From Actinostola sp. cb2023 (Eukaryota; Cnidaria; Anthozoa; Actiniaria; Actinostolidae), in the NCBI GenBank assembly GCA_033675265.1, contig JAUJYZ010000209.1, positions 62,001-126,000 of the forward strand: DNA of 64,000 nucleotides. Direction: 5' to 3'. Position 1 is the stretch's first letter; every line of letters begins with the position of its first letter. A program made the position numbers and the translations under genes. Of the stretch, positions 20,700-34,200 are shown one piece after another. The notes beneath the pieces are model-generated. The model was not told the origin of the DNA. It did not search any database and saw nothing but the letters and a program-made list of their open reading frames with translations.

Positions 20700-21038
20700 C
20701 AGTTATGGTATGAATTGTTTCGTGCGGTGTCGGTGTTGTGTACAAGCACTCTGATTGGTTGAGAAATTCATGATTTTGCGCGCTGCGATTGGTTGAATAG
20801 AATATAATGTCTTCGATTCCGTACCGTGACTCAGTGTTGTGTAGGTTTCCCACTCATATGAAAACGACTAACGTAACACTTGCTAATTATACACAAACTA
20901 ACGCAATAAATAGCTGTAAACGTTGCCGTCTGATTGGCTGACTTGCCTCAGTTTTTGCATTAAATAATATTGTTATTACGCTGTTTCGAATTCAAGATAA
21001 CTTCGTTCTGATTCAGTTATGTGATACAAGTTTTCAAC
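20700..21038 (+). promoter_or_regulatory. Putative promoter of gene A with three CCAAT boxes
   Basis: Directly upstream of the ATG at 21039. ATTGG appears in CTCTGATTGGTTGAG (~20750), GCGATTGGTTGAAT (~20786) and CTGATTGGCTG (~20930). No clear TATA box at a usual distance. The call rests on position and CCAAT clustering only. Confidence 0.4.
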
Positions 21039-21126
21039 ATGGACATATTGCTATGGAAGACCCTGGTCGTGCTACTCTGTACCTTGGTTATTGTGGAGAA
21101 CATGATTTCTGTACAAGCCAATTCAG
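21039..21126 (+). CDS. Gene A exon 1: signal peptide
   Basis: MDILLWKTLVVLLCTLVIVE, NMISVQANS, then a phase-1 G before GTAAATAA. The ATG is preceded by TTTTCAAC. Its start agrees with the paralogous exon at 50958. Confidence 0.85.
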
Positions 21127-21423
21127 GTAAATAATAAGCACAAAGGTTGGTAGTCTGATATATACAAATGATAGTTTCTGTTTTTGTCCTATACTCAAGC
21201 TATAACAGCTGTTAGAATGTAATTTCGCAATGACAGTACTCCATACATAGATTCGGAAAAAAGCGTAAAAATTAAAGCGTATCTACACTGGAATCTTAAC
21301 TTTTTTTACCAACCTGAGTTATGAACTTCTAACAAAGCGAAATTCCATGTGTAAAGCATAGAGAAGATTGGACGTGAAACTGAAACGGCCAAAAACAAAT
21401 CTCTTCATGCTATTTCAGTCCAG

Positions 21424-21782
21424 GTTGTATAGAAAGATCTCTTGTTGGAAAGAACCATCTAAACATCCCTGACAGCAGTTTTACAGCCTCGTCGTATTTA
21501 TATCAAGATAGCGATCCGTCGAACAAACGTTACATGCCTTACAATGCAAGACTGAATGAACAGTGGGGATGGTCACCACGGGATAATGACAATTCTACCG
21601 ATTACCTACAGATTGACCTTGGTGCTGTACGGGTTATCACTGCTGTAGCAACCCAAGGGAATGGTGGTAAAACACCTGGTGAATCACCTTTTAAGGAATG
21701 GGTGAAAACATACAAGCTTGAGTTTAAAAAAGACGATAGCTCTGAGTGGATAGAATATCAACATGTCATATCGATAGACAAG
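21424..21782 (+). CDS. Gene A exon 2: discoidin N-terminal half
   Basis: 359 nt. [52 protein letters not shown], to VISIDK before GTGAGG. It differs from gene B by KTPGESPF where gene B has one more codon and KIPGKTIF. Confidence 0.92.
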
Positions 21783-21803
21783 GTGAGGTTATTATATATA
21801 TAT

Positions 21804-21891
21804 GGAATGGGTGACACACTACAAGCTTGAGTTTAAGAAAGACGATAGCTCTGAGTGGATAGAATATCAACATGTCATATCGATAAACAAG
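21804..21891 (+). pseudogene. Second partial copy of discoidin exon 2 end with donor
   Basis: Repeats 21695-21782 and the following GTGAGGTTATTATATATA at a 109-bp offset. It reads [20 protein letters not shown] to VISINK. The WVTHYKLE wording matches gene B rather than the exon 2 beside it (WVKTYKLE), so the duplicate preserves an older version, or exon 2 was altered afterwards. No acceptor is visible in front of it. Confidence 0.85.
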
Positions 21892-22046
21892 GTGAGGTTA
21901 TTATATATATAACCTTTTGCCTGCGGTCTAGTCAAGAGCGCAATATTAAATAATAAATATTTAGCTAATCAGTAGCACTATTTCATGCGCGTACTGACTG
22001 GTCTGCATGGTTATCAAGTGTTCAGATAAATGAATGACGTCATAGC

Positions 22047-22110
22047 TTAGATCCCTAAGAGGAATGGGAGGTCGAAAAGTGACCTTTTCCTCCCTAAACA
22101 TCGTCACGTA
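22047..22110. repeat. Dispersed 60-bp repeat, mirrored copy 1
   Basis: Mirror of 7578-7641. Confidence 0.55.
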
Positions 22111-22222
22111 ATTCGTTGTATGTTGATATTTACGATATTTTAAAATTAATACATTTTCCATGCGTAGTTTTTCAGAAACGTCAACTTGACGAACGACGTC
22201 ACTCGACGAACTTTTTGCTTGT

Positions 22223-25200
22223 AACGTGAACTGTACAGAAAACTAGTGAAACCACACTGAGAAGAGGACTTTCTTTCTTTACAGTAATCGGTACTACAAC
22301 GTGAACTGTACATAAAACTAGTGAAACCACATTGAGAAGAGGACTTTATTTCTTTACAGTAATCGGTACTACAACGTGAACTGTACATAAAACTAGTGAA
22401 ACCACATTGAGAAGAGGACTTTCTTTCTTTACAGTAATCGGTACTACAACGTGAACTGTACATAAAACTAGTGGAACCACATTGAGAAGAGGACTTTATT
22501 TCTTTACAGTAATCGGTACTACAACGTGAACTGTACATAAAACTAGTGAAACCACATTGAGAAGAGAGGACTTTCTTTCTTTACAGTAATCGGTACTACA
22601 ACGTGAACTGTACATAAAACTAGTGAAACCACACTGAGAAGAGGACTTTCTTTCTTTACAGTAATCGGTACTACAACGTGAACTGTACATAAAACTAGTG
22701 AAACCACACTGAGAAGAGGAATTTCTTTCTTTACAGTAATCGGTACTACAACGTGTACTGTACATAAAACTAGTGGAACCACATTGAGAAGAGGAATTTC
22801 TTTCTTTACAGTAATCGGTACTACAACGTGTACTGTACATAAAACTAGTGGAACCACACTGAGAAGAGGACTTTCTTTCTTTAGAGTAATCGGTACTACA
22901 ACGTGAACTGTACATAAAACTAGTGGAACCACATTGAGAAGAGGAATTTATTTCTTTACAGTAATCGGTACTACAACGTGAACTGTACATAAAACTAGTG
23001 AAACCACACTGAGAAGAGGACTTTTCTTTCTTTACAGTAATCGGTACTACAACGTGAACTGTACATAAAACTAGTGGAACCACATTGAGAAGAGGAATTT
23101 ATTTCTTTACAGTAATCGGTACTACAACGTGAACTGTACATAAAACTAGTGGAACCACATTGAGAAGAGGAATTTATTTATTTACAGTAATCGGTACTAC
23201 AACGTGAACTGTACATAAAACTAGTGGAACCACATTGAGAAGAGAGGACTTTCTTTCTTTACAGTAATCGGTACTACAACGTGAACTGTACATAAAAACT
23301 AGTGAAACCACACTGAGAAGAGGACTTTCTTTCTTTACAGTAATCGGTACTACAACGTGAACTGTACATAAAACTAGTGAAACCACATTGAGAAGAGGAA
23401 TTTATTTCTTTACAGTAATCGGTACTACAACGTGAACTGTACATAAAACTAGTGGAACCACATTGAGAAGAGGACTTTCTTTCTTTACAGTAATCGGTAC
23501 TACAACGTGTACTGTACATAAAACTAGTGAAAACCACATTGAGAAGAGAGGACTTTCTTTCTTTACAGTAATCGGTACTGCAACGTGTACTGTACATAAA
23601 ACTAATGGAACCACATTGAGAAGAGAGGACTTTCTTTCTTTACAGTAATCGGTACTACAACGTGAACTGTACATAAAACTAGTGAAACCACATTGAGAAG
23701 AGAGGACTTTCTTTCTTTACAGTAATCGGTACTACAACGTGAACTGTACATAAAACTAGTGAAACCACATTGAGAAGAGGACTTTCTTTCTTTACAGTAA
23801 TCGGTACTACAACGTGAACTGTACATAAAACTAGTGAAACCACACTGAGAAGAGGACTTTCTTTCTTTACAGTAATCGGTACTACAACGTGAACTGTACA
23901 TAAAACTAGTGGAACCACATTGAGAAGAGGACTTTCTTTCTTTACAGTAATCGGTACTACAACGTGAACTGTACATAAAACTAGTGGAACCACATTGAGA
24001 AGAGGAATTTATTTCTTTACAGTAATCGGTACTACAACGTGAACTGTACATAAAACTAGTGAAACCACATTGAGAAGAGGACTTTCTTTCTTTACAGTAA
24101 TCGGTACTACAACGTGAACTGTACATAAAACTAGTGAAACCACATTGAGAAGAGGAATTTATTTCTTTACAGTAATCGGTACTACAACGTGAACTGTACA
24201 TAAAACTAGTGGAACCACATTGAGAAGAGGAATTTCTTTCTTTACAGTAATCGGTACTACAACGTGAACTGTACATAAAACTAGTGGAACCACATTGAGA
24301 AGAGAAATTTCTTTCTTTACAGTAATCGGTACTACAACGTGTACTGTACATAAAACTAGTGGAACCACACTGAGAAGAGGAATTTATTTCTTTACAGTAA
24401 TCGGTACTACAACGTGAACTGTACATAAAACTAGTGGAACCACACTGAGAAGAGGAATTTCTTTCTTTACAGTAATCGGTACTACAACGTGAACTGTACA
24501 TAAAACTAGTGGAACCACATTGAGAAGAGGAATTTCTTTCTTTACAGTAATCGGTACTACAACGTGAACTGTACATAAAACTAGTGGAACCACACTGAGA
24601 AGAGGAATTTATTTCTTTACAGTAATCGGTACTACAACGTGAACTGTACATAAAACCAGTGGAACCACATTGAGAAGAGGAATTTATTTCTTTACAGTAA
24701 TCGGTACTACAACGTGTACTGTACATAAAACTAGTGGAACCACATTGAGAAGAGGAATTTCTTTCTTTACAGTAATCGGTACTACAACGTGTACTGTACA
24801 TAAATCTAGTGGAACCACATTGAGAAGAGGAATTTATTTCTTTACAGTAATCGGTACTACAACGTGAACTGTACATAAAACTAATGGAACCACATTGAGA
24901 AGAGAGGACTTTCTTTCTTTACAGTAATCGGTACTACAAAGTGTACTGTACATAAAACTAATGGAACCACATTGAGAAGAGAGGACTTTCTTTCTTTACA
25001 GTAATCGGTACTACAACGTGTACTGTAAATAAAACTAGTGGAACCACATTGAGAAGAGGAATTTCTTTCTTTACAGTAATCGGTACTACAACGTGAACTG
25101 TACATAAAACTAGTGGAACCACATTGAGAAGAGAGGACTTTCTTTCTTTACAGTAATCGGTACTACAACGTGTACTGTACATAAAACTAGTGAAACCACA

Positions 25201-28200
25201 CTGAGAAGAGGACTTTCTTTCTTTACAGTAATCGGTACTACAACGTGAACTGTACATAAAACTAGTGAAACCACACTGAGAAGAGGACTTTCTTTCTTTA
25301 CAGTAATCGGTACTACAACGTGAACTGTACATAAAACTAGTGGAACCACATTGAGAAGAGAGGACTTTCTTTCTTTACAGTAATCGGTACTACAACGTGT
25401 ACTGTACATAAAACTAGTGAAACCACATTGAGAAGAGGAATTTCTTTCTTTACAGTAATCGGTACTACAACGTGAACTGTACATAAAACTAGTGAAACCA
25501 CATTGAGAAGAGGACTTTCTTTCTTTACAGTAATCGGTACTACAACGTGAACTGTACATAAAAACTAGTGAAACCACATTGAGAAGAGGAATTTATTTCT
25601 TTACAGTCATCGGTACTACAACGTGAACTGTACATAAAACTAGTGAAACCACACTGAGAAGAGGACTTTCTTTCTTTACAGTAATCGGTACTACAACGTG
25701 TACTGTACATAAAACTAGTGGAACCACACTGAGAAGAGGACTTTCTTTCTTTACAGTAATCGGTACTACAACGTGTACTGTACATAAAACTAGTGGAACC
25801 ACATTGAGAAGAGGACTTTCTTTCTTTACAGTAATCGGTACTACAACGTGTACTGTACATAAAACTAGTGGAACCACACTGAGAAGAGGAATTTCTTTCT
25901 TTACAGTAATCGGTACTACAACGTGAACTGTACATAAAACTAGTGAAACCACATTGAGAAGAGGAATTTATTTCTTTACAGTAATCGGTACTACAACGTG
26001 AACTGTACATAAACTGAACTAGTGAAACCACATTGAGAAGAGGACTTTCTTTCTTTACAGTAATCGGTACTACAACGTGTACTGTACATAAAACTAGTGA
26101 AACCACATTGAGAAGAGGAATTTATTTCTTTACAGTAATCGGTACTACAACGTGTACTGTACATAAAACTAGTGAAAACCACACTGAGAAGAGGACTTTC
26201 TTTCTTTACAGTAATCGGTACTACAACGTGTACTGTACATAAAACTAGTGAAACCACATTGAGAAGAGGAATTTATTTCTTTACAGTAATCGGTACTACA
26301 ACGTGAACTGTACATAAAACTAGTGGAACCACACTGAGAAGAGGAATTTATTTCTTTACAGTAATCGGTACTACAACGTGAACTGTACATAAAACCAGTG
26401 GAACCACATTGAGAAGAGGAATTTCTTTCTTTACAGTAATCGGTACTACAACGTGTACTGTACATAAAACTAGTGGAACCACATTGAGAAGAGGAATTTC
26501 TTTCTTTACAGTAATCGGTACTACAACGTGTACTGTACATAAAACTAGTGGAACCACATTGAGAAGAGGAATTTATTTCTTTACAGTAATCGGTACTACA
26601 ACGTGAACTGTACATAAAACTAATGGAACCACATTGAGAAGAGAGGACTTTCTTTCTTTACAGTAATCGGTACTACAAAGTGTACTGTACATAAAACTAA
26701 TGGAACCACATTGAGAAGAGAGGACTTTCTTTCTTTACAGTAATCGGTACTACAACGTGTACTGTAAATAAAACTAGTGGGAACCACATTGAGAAGAGGA
26801 ATTTCTTTCTTTACAGTAATCGGTACTACAACGTGAACTGTACATAAAACTAGTGGAACCACATTGAGAAGAGAGGACTTTCTTTCTTTACAGTAATCGG
26901 TACTACAACGTGTACTGTACATAAAACTAGTGAAACCACACTGAGAAGAGGAATTTCTTTCTTTACAGTAATCGGTACTACAACGTGAACTGTACATAAA
27001 ACTAGTGGAACCACATTGAGAAGAGAGGACTTTCTTTCTTTACAGTAATCGGTACTACAACGTGTACTGTACATAAAACTAGTGAAACCACACTGAGAAG
27101 AGGACTTTCTTTCTTTACAGTAATCGGTACTACAACGTGAACTGTACATAAAACTATTGAAACCACACTGAGAAGAGGACTTTCTTTCTTTACAGTAATC
27201 GGTACTACAACGTGAACTGTACATAAAACTAGTGGAACCACATTGAGAAGAGGACTTTCTTTCTTTACAGTAATCGGTACTACAACGTGTACTGTACATA
27301 AAACTAGTGAAACCACATTGAGAAGAGGAATTTCTTTCTTTACAGTAATCGGTACTACAACGTGAACTGTACATAAAACTAGTGAAACCACATTGAGAAG
27401 AGGAATTTATTTCTTTACAGTAATCGGTACTACAACGTGAACTGTACATAAAACTAGTGAAACCACATTGAGAAGAGGAATTTATTTCTTTACAGTAATC
27501 GGTACTACAACGTGAACTGTACATAAAACTAGTGAAACCACACTGAGAAGAGGACTTTCTTTCTTTACAGTAATCGGTACTACAACGTGAACTGTACATA
27601 AAACTAGTGGAACCACACTGAGAAGAGGACTTTCTTTCTTTACAGTAATCGGTACTACAACGTGTACTGTACATAAAACTAGTGGAACCACATTGAGAAG
27701 AGGACTTTCTTTCTTTACAGTAATCGGTACTACAACGTGTACTGTACATAAAACTAGTGGAACCACACTGAGAAGAGGAATTTCTTTCTTTACAGTAATC
27801 GGTACTACAACGTGAACTGTACATAAAACTAGTGGAACCACATTGAGAAGAGGACTTTATTTCTTTACAGTAATCGGTACTACAACGTGAACTGTACATA
27901 AAACTAGTGAAACCACATTGAGAAGAGAGGACTTTCTTTCTTTACAGTAATCGGTACTACAACGTGAACTGTACATAAAACTAGTGAAACCACACTGAGA
28001 AGAGGACTTTCTGTCTTTACAGTAATCGGTACTACAACGTGAACTGTACATAAAACTAGTGAAACCACACTGAGAAGAGGAATTTCTTTCTTTACAGTAA
28101 TCGGTACTACAACGTGTACTGTACATAAAACTAGTGGAACCACATTGAGAAGAGGAATTTCTTTCTTTACAGTAATCGGTACTACAACGTGTACTGTACA

Positions 28201-31200
28201 TAAAACTAGTGGAACCACACTGAGAAGAGGACTTTCTTTCTTTACAGTAATCGGTACTACAACGTGAACTGTACATAAAACTAGTGGAACCACATTGAGA
28301 AGAGGAATTTATTTCTTTACAGTAATCGGTACTACAACGTGAACTGTACATAAAACTAGTGAAACCACACTGAGAAGAGGACTTTCTTTCTTTACAGTAA
28401 TCGGTACTACAACGTGAACTGTACATAAAACTAGTGGAACCACATTGAGAAGAGGAATTTATTTCTTTACAGTAATCGGTACTACAACGTGAACTGTACA
28501 TAAAACTAGTGGAACCACATTGAGAATTATTTATTTACAGTAATCGGTACTACAACGTGAACTGTACATAAAACTAGTGGAACCACATTGAGAAGAGAGG
28601 ACTTTCTTTCTTTACAGTAATCGGTACTACAACGTGAACTGTACATAAAACTAGTGAAACCACACTGAGAAGAGGACTTTCTTTCTTTACAGTAATCGGT
28701 ACTACAACGTGAACTGTACATAAAACTAGTGAAACCACATTGAGAAGAGGAATTTATTTCTTTACAGTAATCGGTACTACAACGTGAACTGTACATAAAA
28801 CTAGTGGAACCACATTGAGAAGAGGACTTTCTTTCTTTACAGTAATCGGTACTACAACGTGTACTGTACATAAAACTAGTGAAACCACATTGAGAAGAGA
28901 GGACTTTCTTTCTTTACAGTAATCGGTACTGCAACGTGTACTGTACATAAAACTAATGGAACCACATTGAGAAGAGAGGACTTTCTTTCTTTACAGTAAT
29001 CGGTACTACAACGTGAACTGTACATAAAACTAGTGAAACCACATTGAGAAGAGAGGACTTTCTTTCTTTACAGTAATCGGTACTACAACGTGAACTGTAC
29101 ATAAAACTAGTGAAACCACATTGAGAAGAGGACTTTCTTTCTTTACAGTAATCGGTACTACAACGTGAACTGTACATAAAACTAGTGAAACCACACTGAG
29201 AAGAGGACTTTCTTTCTTTACAGTAATCGGTACTACAACGTGAACTGTACATAAAACTAGTGGAACCACATTGAGAAGAGGACTTTCTTTCTTTACAGTA
29301 ATCGGTACTACAACGTGAACTGTACATAAAACTAGTGGAACCACATTGAGAAGAGGAATTTATTTCTTTACAGTAATCGGTACTACAACGTGAACTGTAC
29401 ATAAAACTAGTGAAACCACATTGAGAAGAGGACTTTCTTTCTTTACAGTAATCGGTACTACAACGTGAACTGTACATAAAACTAGTGAAACCACATTGAG
29501 AAGAGGAATTTATTTCTTTACAGTAATCGGTACTACAACGTGAACTGTACATAAAACTAGTGAACCACATTGAGAAGAGGAATTTCTTTCTTTACAGTAA
29601 TCGGTACTACAACGTGAACTGTACATAAAACTAGTGGAACCACATTGAGAAGAGAAATTTCTTTCTTTACAGTAATCGGTACTACAACGTGTACTGTACA
29701 TAAAACTAGTGGAACCACACTGAGAAGAGGAATTTATTTCTTTACAGTAATCGGTACTACAACGTGAACTGTACATAAAACTAGTGGAACCACACTGAGA
29801 AGAGGAATTTCTTTCTTTACAGTAATCGGTACTACAACGTGAACTGTACATAAAACTAGTGGAACCACATTGAGAAGAGGAATTTCTTTCTTTACAGTAA
29901 TCGGTACTACAACGTGAACTGTACATAAAACTAGTGGAACCACACTGAGAAGAGGAATTTATTTCTTTACAGTAATCGGTACTACAACGTGAACTGTACA
30001 TAAAACCAGTGGAACCACATTGAGAAGAGGAATTTATTTCTTTACAGTAATCGGTACTACAACGTGTACTGTACATAAAACTAGTGGAACCACATTGAGA
30101 AGAGGAATTTCTTTCTTTACAGTAATCGGTACTACAACGTGTACTGTACATAAAACTAGTGGAACCACATTGAGAAGAGGAATTTATTTCTTTACAGTAA
30201 TCGGTACTACAACGTGAACTGTACATAAAACTAATGGAACCACATTGAGAAGAGAGGACTTTCTTTCTTTACAGTAATCGGTACTACAAAGTGTACTGTA
30301 CATAAAACTAATGGAACCACATTGAGAAGAGAGGACTTTCTTTCTTTACAGTAATCGGTACTACAACGTGTACTGTAAATAAAACTAGTGGAACCACATT
30401 GAGAAGAGGAATTTCTTTCTTTACAGTAATCGGTACTACAACGTGAACTGTACATAAAACTAGTGGAACCACATTGAGAAGAGAGGACTTTCTTTCTTTA
30501 CAGTAATCGGTACTACAACGTGTACTGTACATAAAACTAGTGAAACCACACTGAGAAGAGGACTTTCTTTCTTTACAGTAATCGGTACTACAACGTGAAC
30601 TGTACATAAAACTAGTGAAACCACACTGAGAAGAGGACTTTCTTTCTTTACAGTAATCGGTACTACAACGTGAACTGTACATAAAACTAGTGGAACCACA
30701 TTGAGAAGAGGACTTTCTTTCTTTACAGTAATCGGTACTACAACGTGTACTGTACATAAAACTAGTGAAACCACATTGAGAAGAGGAATTTCTTTCTTTA
30801 CAGTAATCGGTACTACAACGTGAACTGTACATAAAACTAGTGAAACCACATTGAGAAGAGGACTTTCTTTCTTTACAGTAATCGGTACTACAACGTGAAC
30901 TGTACATAAAACTAGTGAAACCACATTGAGAAGAGGAATTTATTTCTTTACAGTCATCGGTACTACAACGTGAACTGTACATAAAACTAGTGAAACCACA
31001 CTGAGAAGAGGACTTTCTTTCTTTACAGTAATCGGTACTACAACGTGTACTGTACATAAAACTAGTGGAACCACACTGAGAAGAGGACTTTCTTTCTTTA
31101 CAGTAATCGGTACTACAACGTGTACTGTACATAAAACTAGTGGAACCACATTGAGAAGAGGACTTTCTTTCTTTACAGTAATCGGTACTACAACGTGTAC

Positions 31201-34200
31201 TGTACATAAAACTAGTGGAACCACACTGAGAAGAGGAATTTCTTTCTTTACAGTAATCGGTACTACAACGTGAACTGTACATAAAACTAGTGAAACCACA
31301 TTGAGAAGAGGAATTTATTTCTTTACAGTAATCGGTACTACAACGTGAACTGTACATAAACTGAACTAGTGAAACCACATTGAGAAGAGGACTTTCTTTC
31401 TTTACAGTAATCGGTACTACAACGTGTACTGTACATAAAACTAGTGAAACCACATTGAGAAGAGGAATTTATTTCTTTACAGTAATCGGTACTACAACGT
31501 GTACTGTACATAAAACTAGTGAAACCACACTGAGAAGAGGACTTTCTTTCTTTACAGTAATCGGTACTACAACGTGTACTGTACATAAAACTAGTGAAAC
31601 CACATTGAGAAGAGGAATTTATTTCTTTACAGTAATCGGTACTACAACGTGAACTGTACATAAAACTAGTGGAACCACACTGAGAAGAGGAATTTATTTC
31701 TTTACAGTAATCGGTACTACAACGTGAACTGTACATAAAACCAGTGGAACCACATTGAGAAGAGGAATTTCTTTCTTTACAGTAATCGGTACTACAACGT
31801 GTACTGTACATAAAACTAGTGGAACCACATTGAGAAGAGGAATTTCTTTCTTTACAGTAATCGGTACTACAACGTGTACTGTACATAAAACTAGTGGAAC
31901 CACATTGAGAAGAGGAATTTATTTCTTTACAGTAATCGGTACTACAACGTGAACTGTACATAAAACTAATGGAACCACATTGAGAAGAGAGGACTTTCTT
32001 TCTTTACAGTAATCGGTACTACAAAGTGTACTGTACATAAAACTAATGGAACCACATTGAGAAGAGAGGACTTTCTTTCTTTACAGTAATCGGTACTACA
32101 ACGTGTACTGTAAATAAAACTAGTGGAACCACATTGAGAAGAGGAATTTCTTTCTTTACAGTAATCGGTACTACAACGTGAACTGTACATAAAACTAGTG
32201 GAACCACATTGAGAAGAGAGGACTTTCTTTCTTTACAGTAATCGGTACTACAACGTGTACTGTACATAAAACTAGTGAAAGCACACTGAGAAGAGGAATT
32301 TCTTTCTTTACAGTAATCGGTACTACAACGTGAACTGTACATAAAACTAGTGGAACCACATTGAGAAGAGAGGACTTTCTTTCTTTACAGTAATCGGTAC
32401 TACAACGTGTACTGTACATAAAACTAGTGAAACCACACTGAGAAGAGGACTTTCTTTCTTTACAGTAATCGGTACTACAACGTGAACTGTACATAAAACT
32501 AGTGAAACCACACTGAGAAGAGGACTTTCTTTCTTTACAGTAATCGGTACTACAACGTGAACTGTACATAAAACTAGTGGAACCACATTGAGAAGAGGAC
32601 TTTCTTTCTTTACAGTAATCGGTACTACAACGTGTACTGTACATAAAACTAGTGAAACCACATTGAGAAGAGGAATTTCTTTCTTTACAGTAATCGGTAC
32701 TACAACGTGAACTGTACATAAAACTAGTGAAACCACATTGAGAAGAGGAATTTATTTCTTTACAGTAATCGGTACTACAACGTGAACTGTACATAAAACT
32801 AGTGAAACCACATTGAGAAGAGGAATTTATTTCTTTACAGTAATCGGTACTACAACGTGAACTGTACATAAAACTAGTGAAACCACACTGAGAAGAGGAC
32901 TTTCTTTCTTTACAGTAATCGGTACTACAACGTGTACTGTACATAAAACTAGTGGAACCACACTGAGAAGAGGACTTTCTTTCTTTACAGTAATCGGTAC
33001 TACAACGTGAACTGTACATAAAACTAGTGAAACCACATTGAGAAGAGGAATTTATTTCTTTACAGTCATCGGTACTACAACGTGAAAACTGTACATAAAA
33101 CTAGTGAAACCACACTGAGAAGAGGACTTTCTTTCTTTACAGTAATCGGTACTACAACGTGTACTGTACATAAAACTAGTGGAACCACACTGAGAAGAGG
33201 ACTTTCTTTCTTTACAGTAATCGGTACTACAACGTGTACTGTACATAAAACTAGTGGAACCACATTGAGAAGAGGACTTTCTTTCTTTACAGTAATCGGT
33301 ACTACAACGTGTACTGTACATAAAACTAGTGGAACCACACTGAGAAGAGGAATTTCTTTCTTTACAGTAATCGGTACTACAACGTGAACTGTACATAAAA
33401 CTAGTGAAACCACATTGAGAAGAGGAATTTATTTCTTTACAGTAATCGGTACTACAACGTGAACTGTACATAAACTGAACTAGTGAAACCACATTGAGAA
33501 GAGGACTTTCTTTCTTTACAGTAATCGGTACTACAACGTGTACTGTACATAAAACTAGTGAAACCACATTGAGAAGAGGAATTTATTTCTTTACAGTAAT
33601 CGGTACTACAACGTGTACTGTACATAAAACTAGTGAAACCACACTGAGAAGAGGACTTTCTTTCTTTACAGTAATCGGTACTACAACGTGTACTGTACAT
33701 AAAACTAGTGAAACCACATTGAGAAGAGGAATTTATTTCTTTACAGTAATCGGTACTACAACGTGAACTGTACATAAAACTAGTGGAACCACACTGAGAA
33801 GAGGAATTTATTTCTTTACAGTAATCGGTACTACAACGTGAACTGTACATAAAACCAGTGGAACCACATTGAGAAGAGGAATTTCTTTCTTTACAGTAAT
33901 CGGTACTACAACGTGTACTGTACATAAAACTAGTGGAACCACATTGAGAAGAGGAATTTCTTTCTTTACAGTAATCGGTACTACAACGTGTACTGTACAT
34001 AAAACTAGTGGAACCACATTGAGAAGAGGAATTTATTTCTTTACAGTAATCGGTACTACAACGTGAACTGTACATAAAACTAATGGAACCACATTGAGAA
34101 GAGAGGACTTTCTTTCTTTACAGTAATCGGTACTACAAAGTGTACTGTACATAAAAACTAATGGAACCACATTGAGAAGAGAGGACTTTCTTTCTTTACA

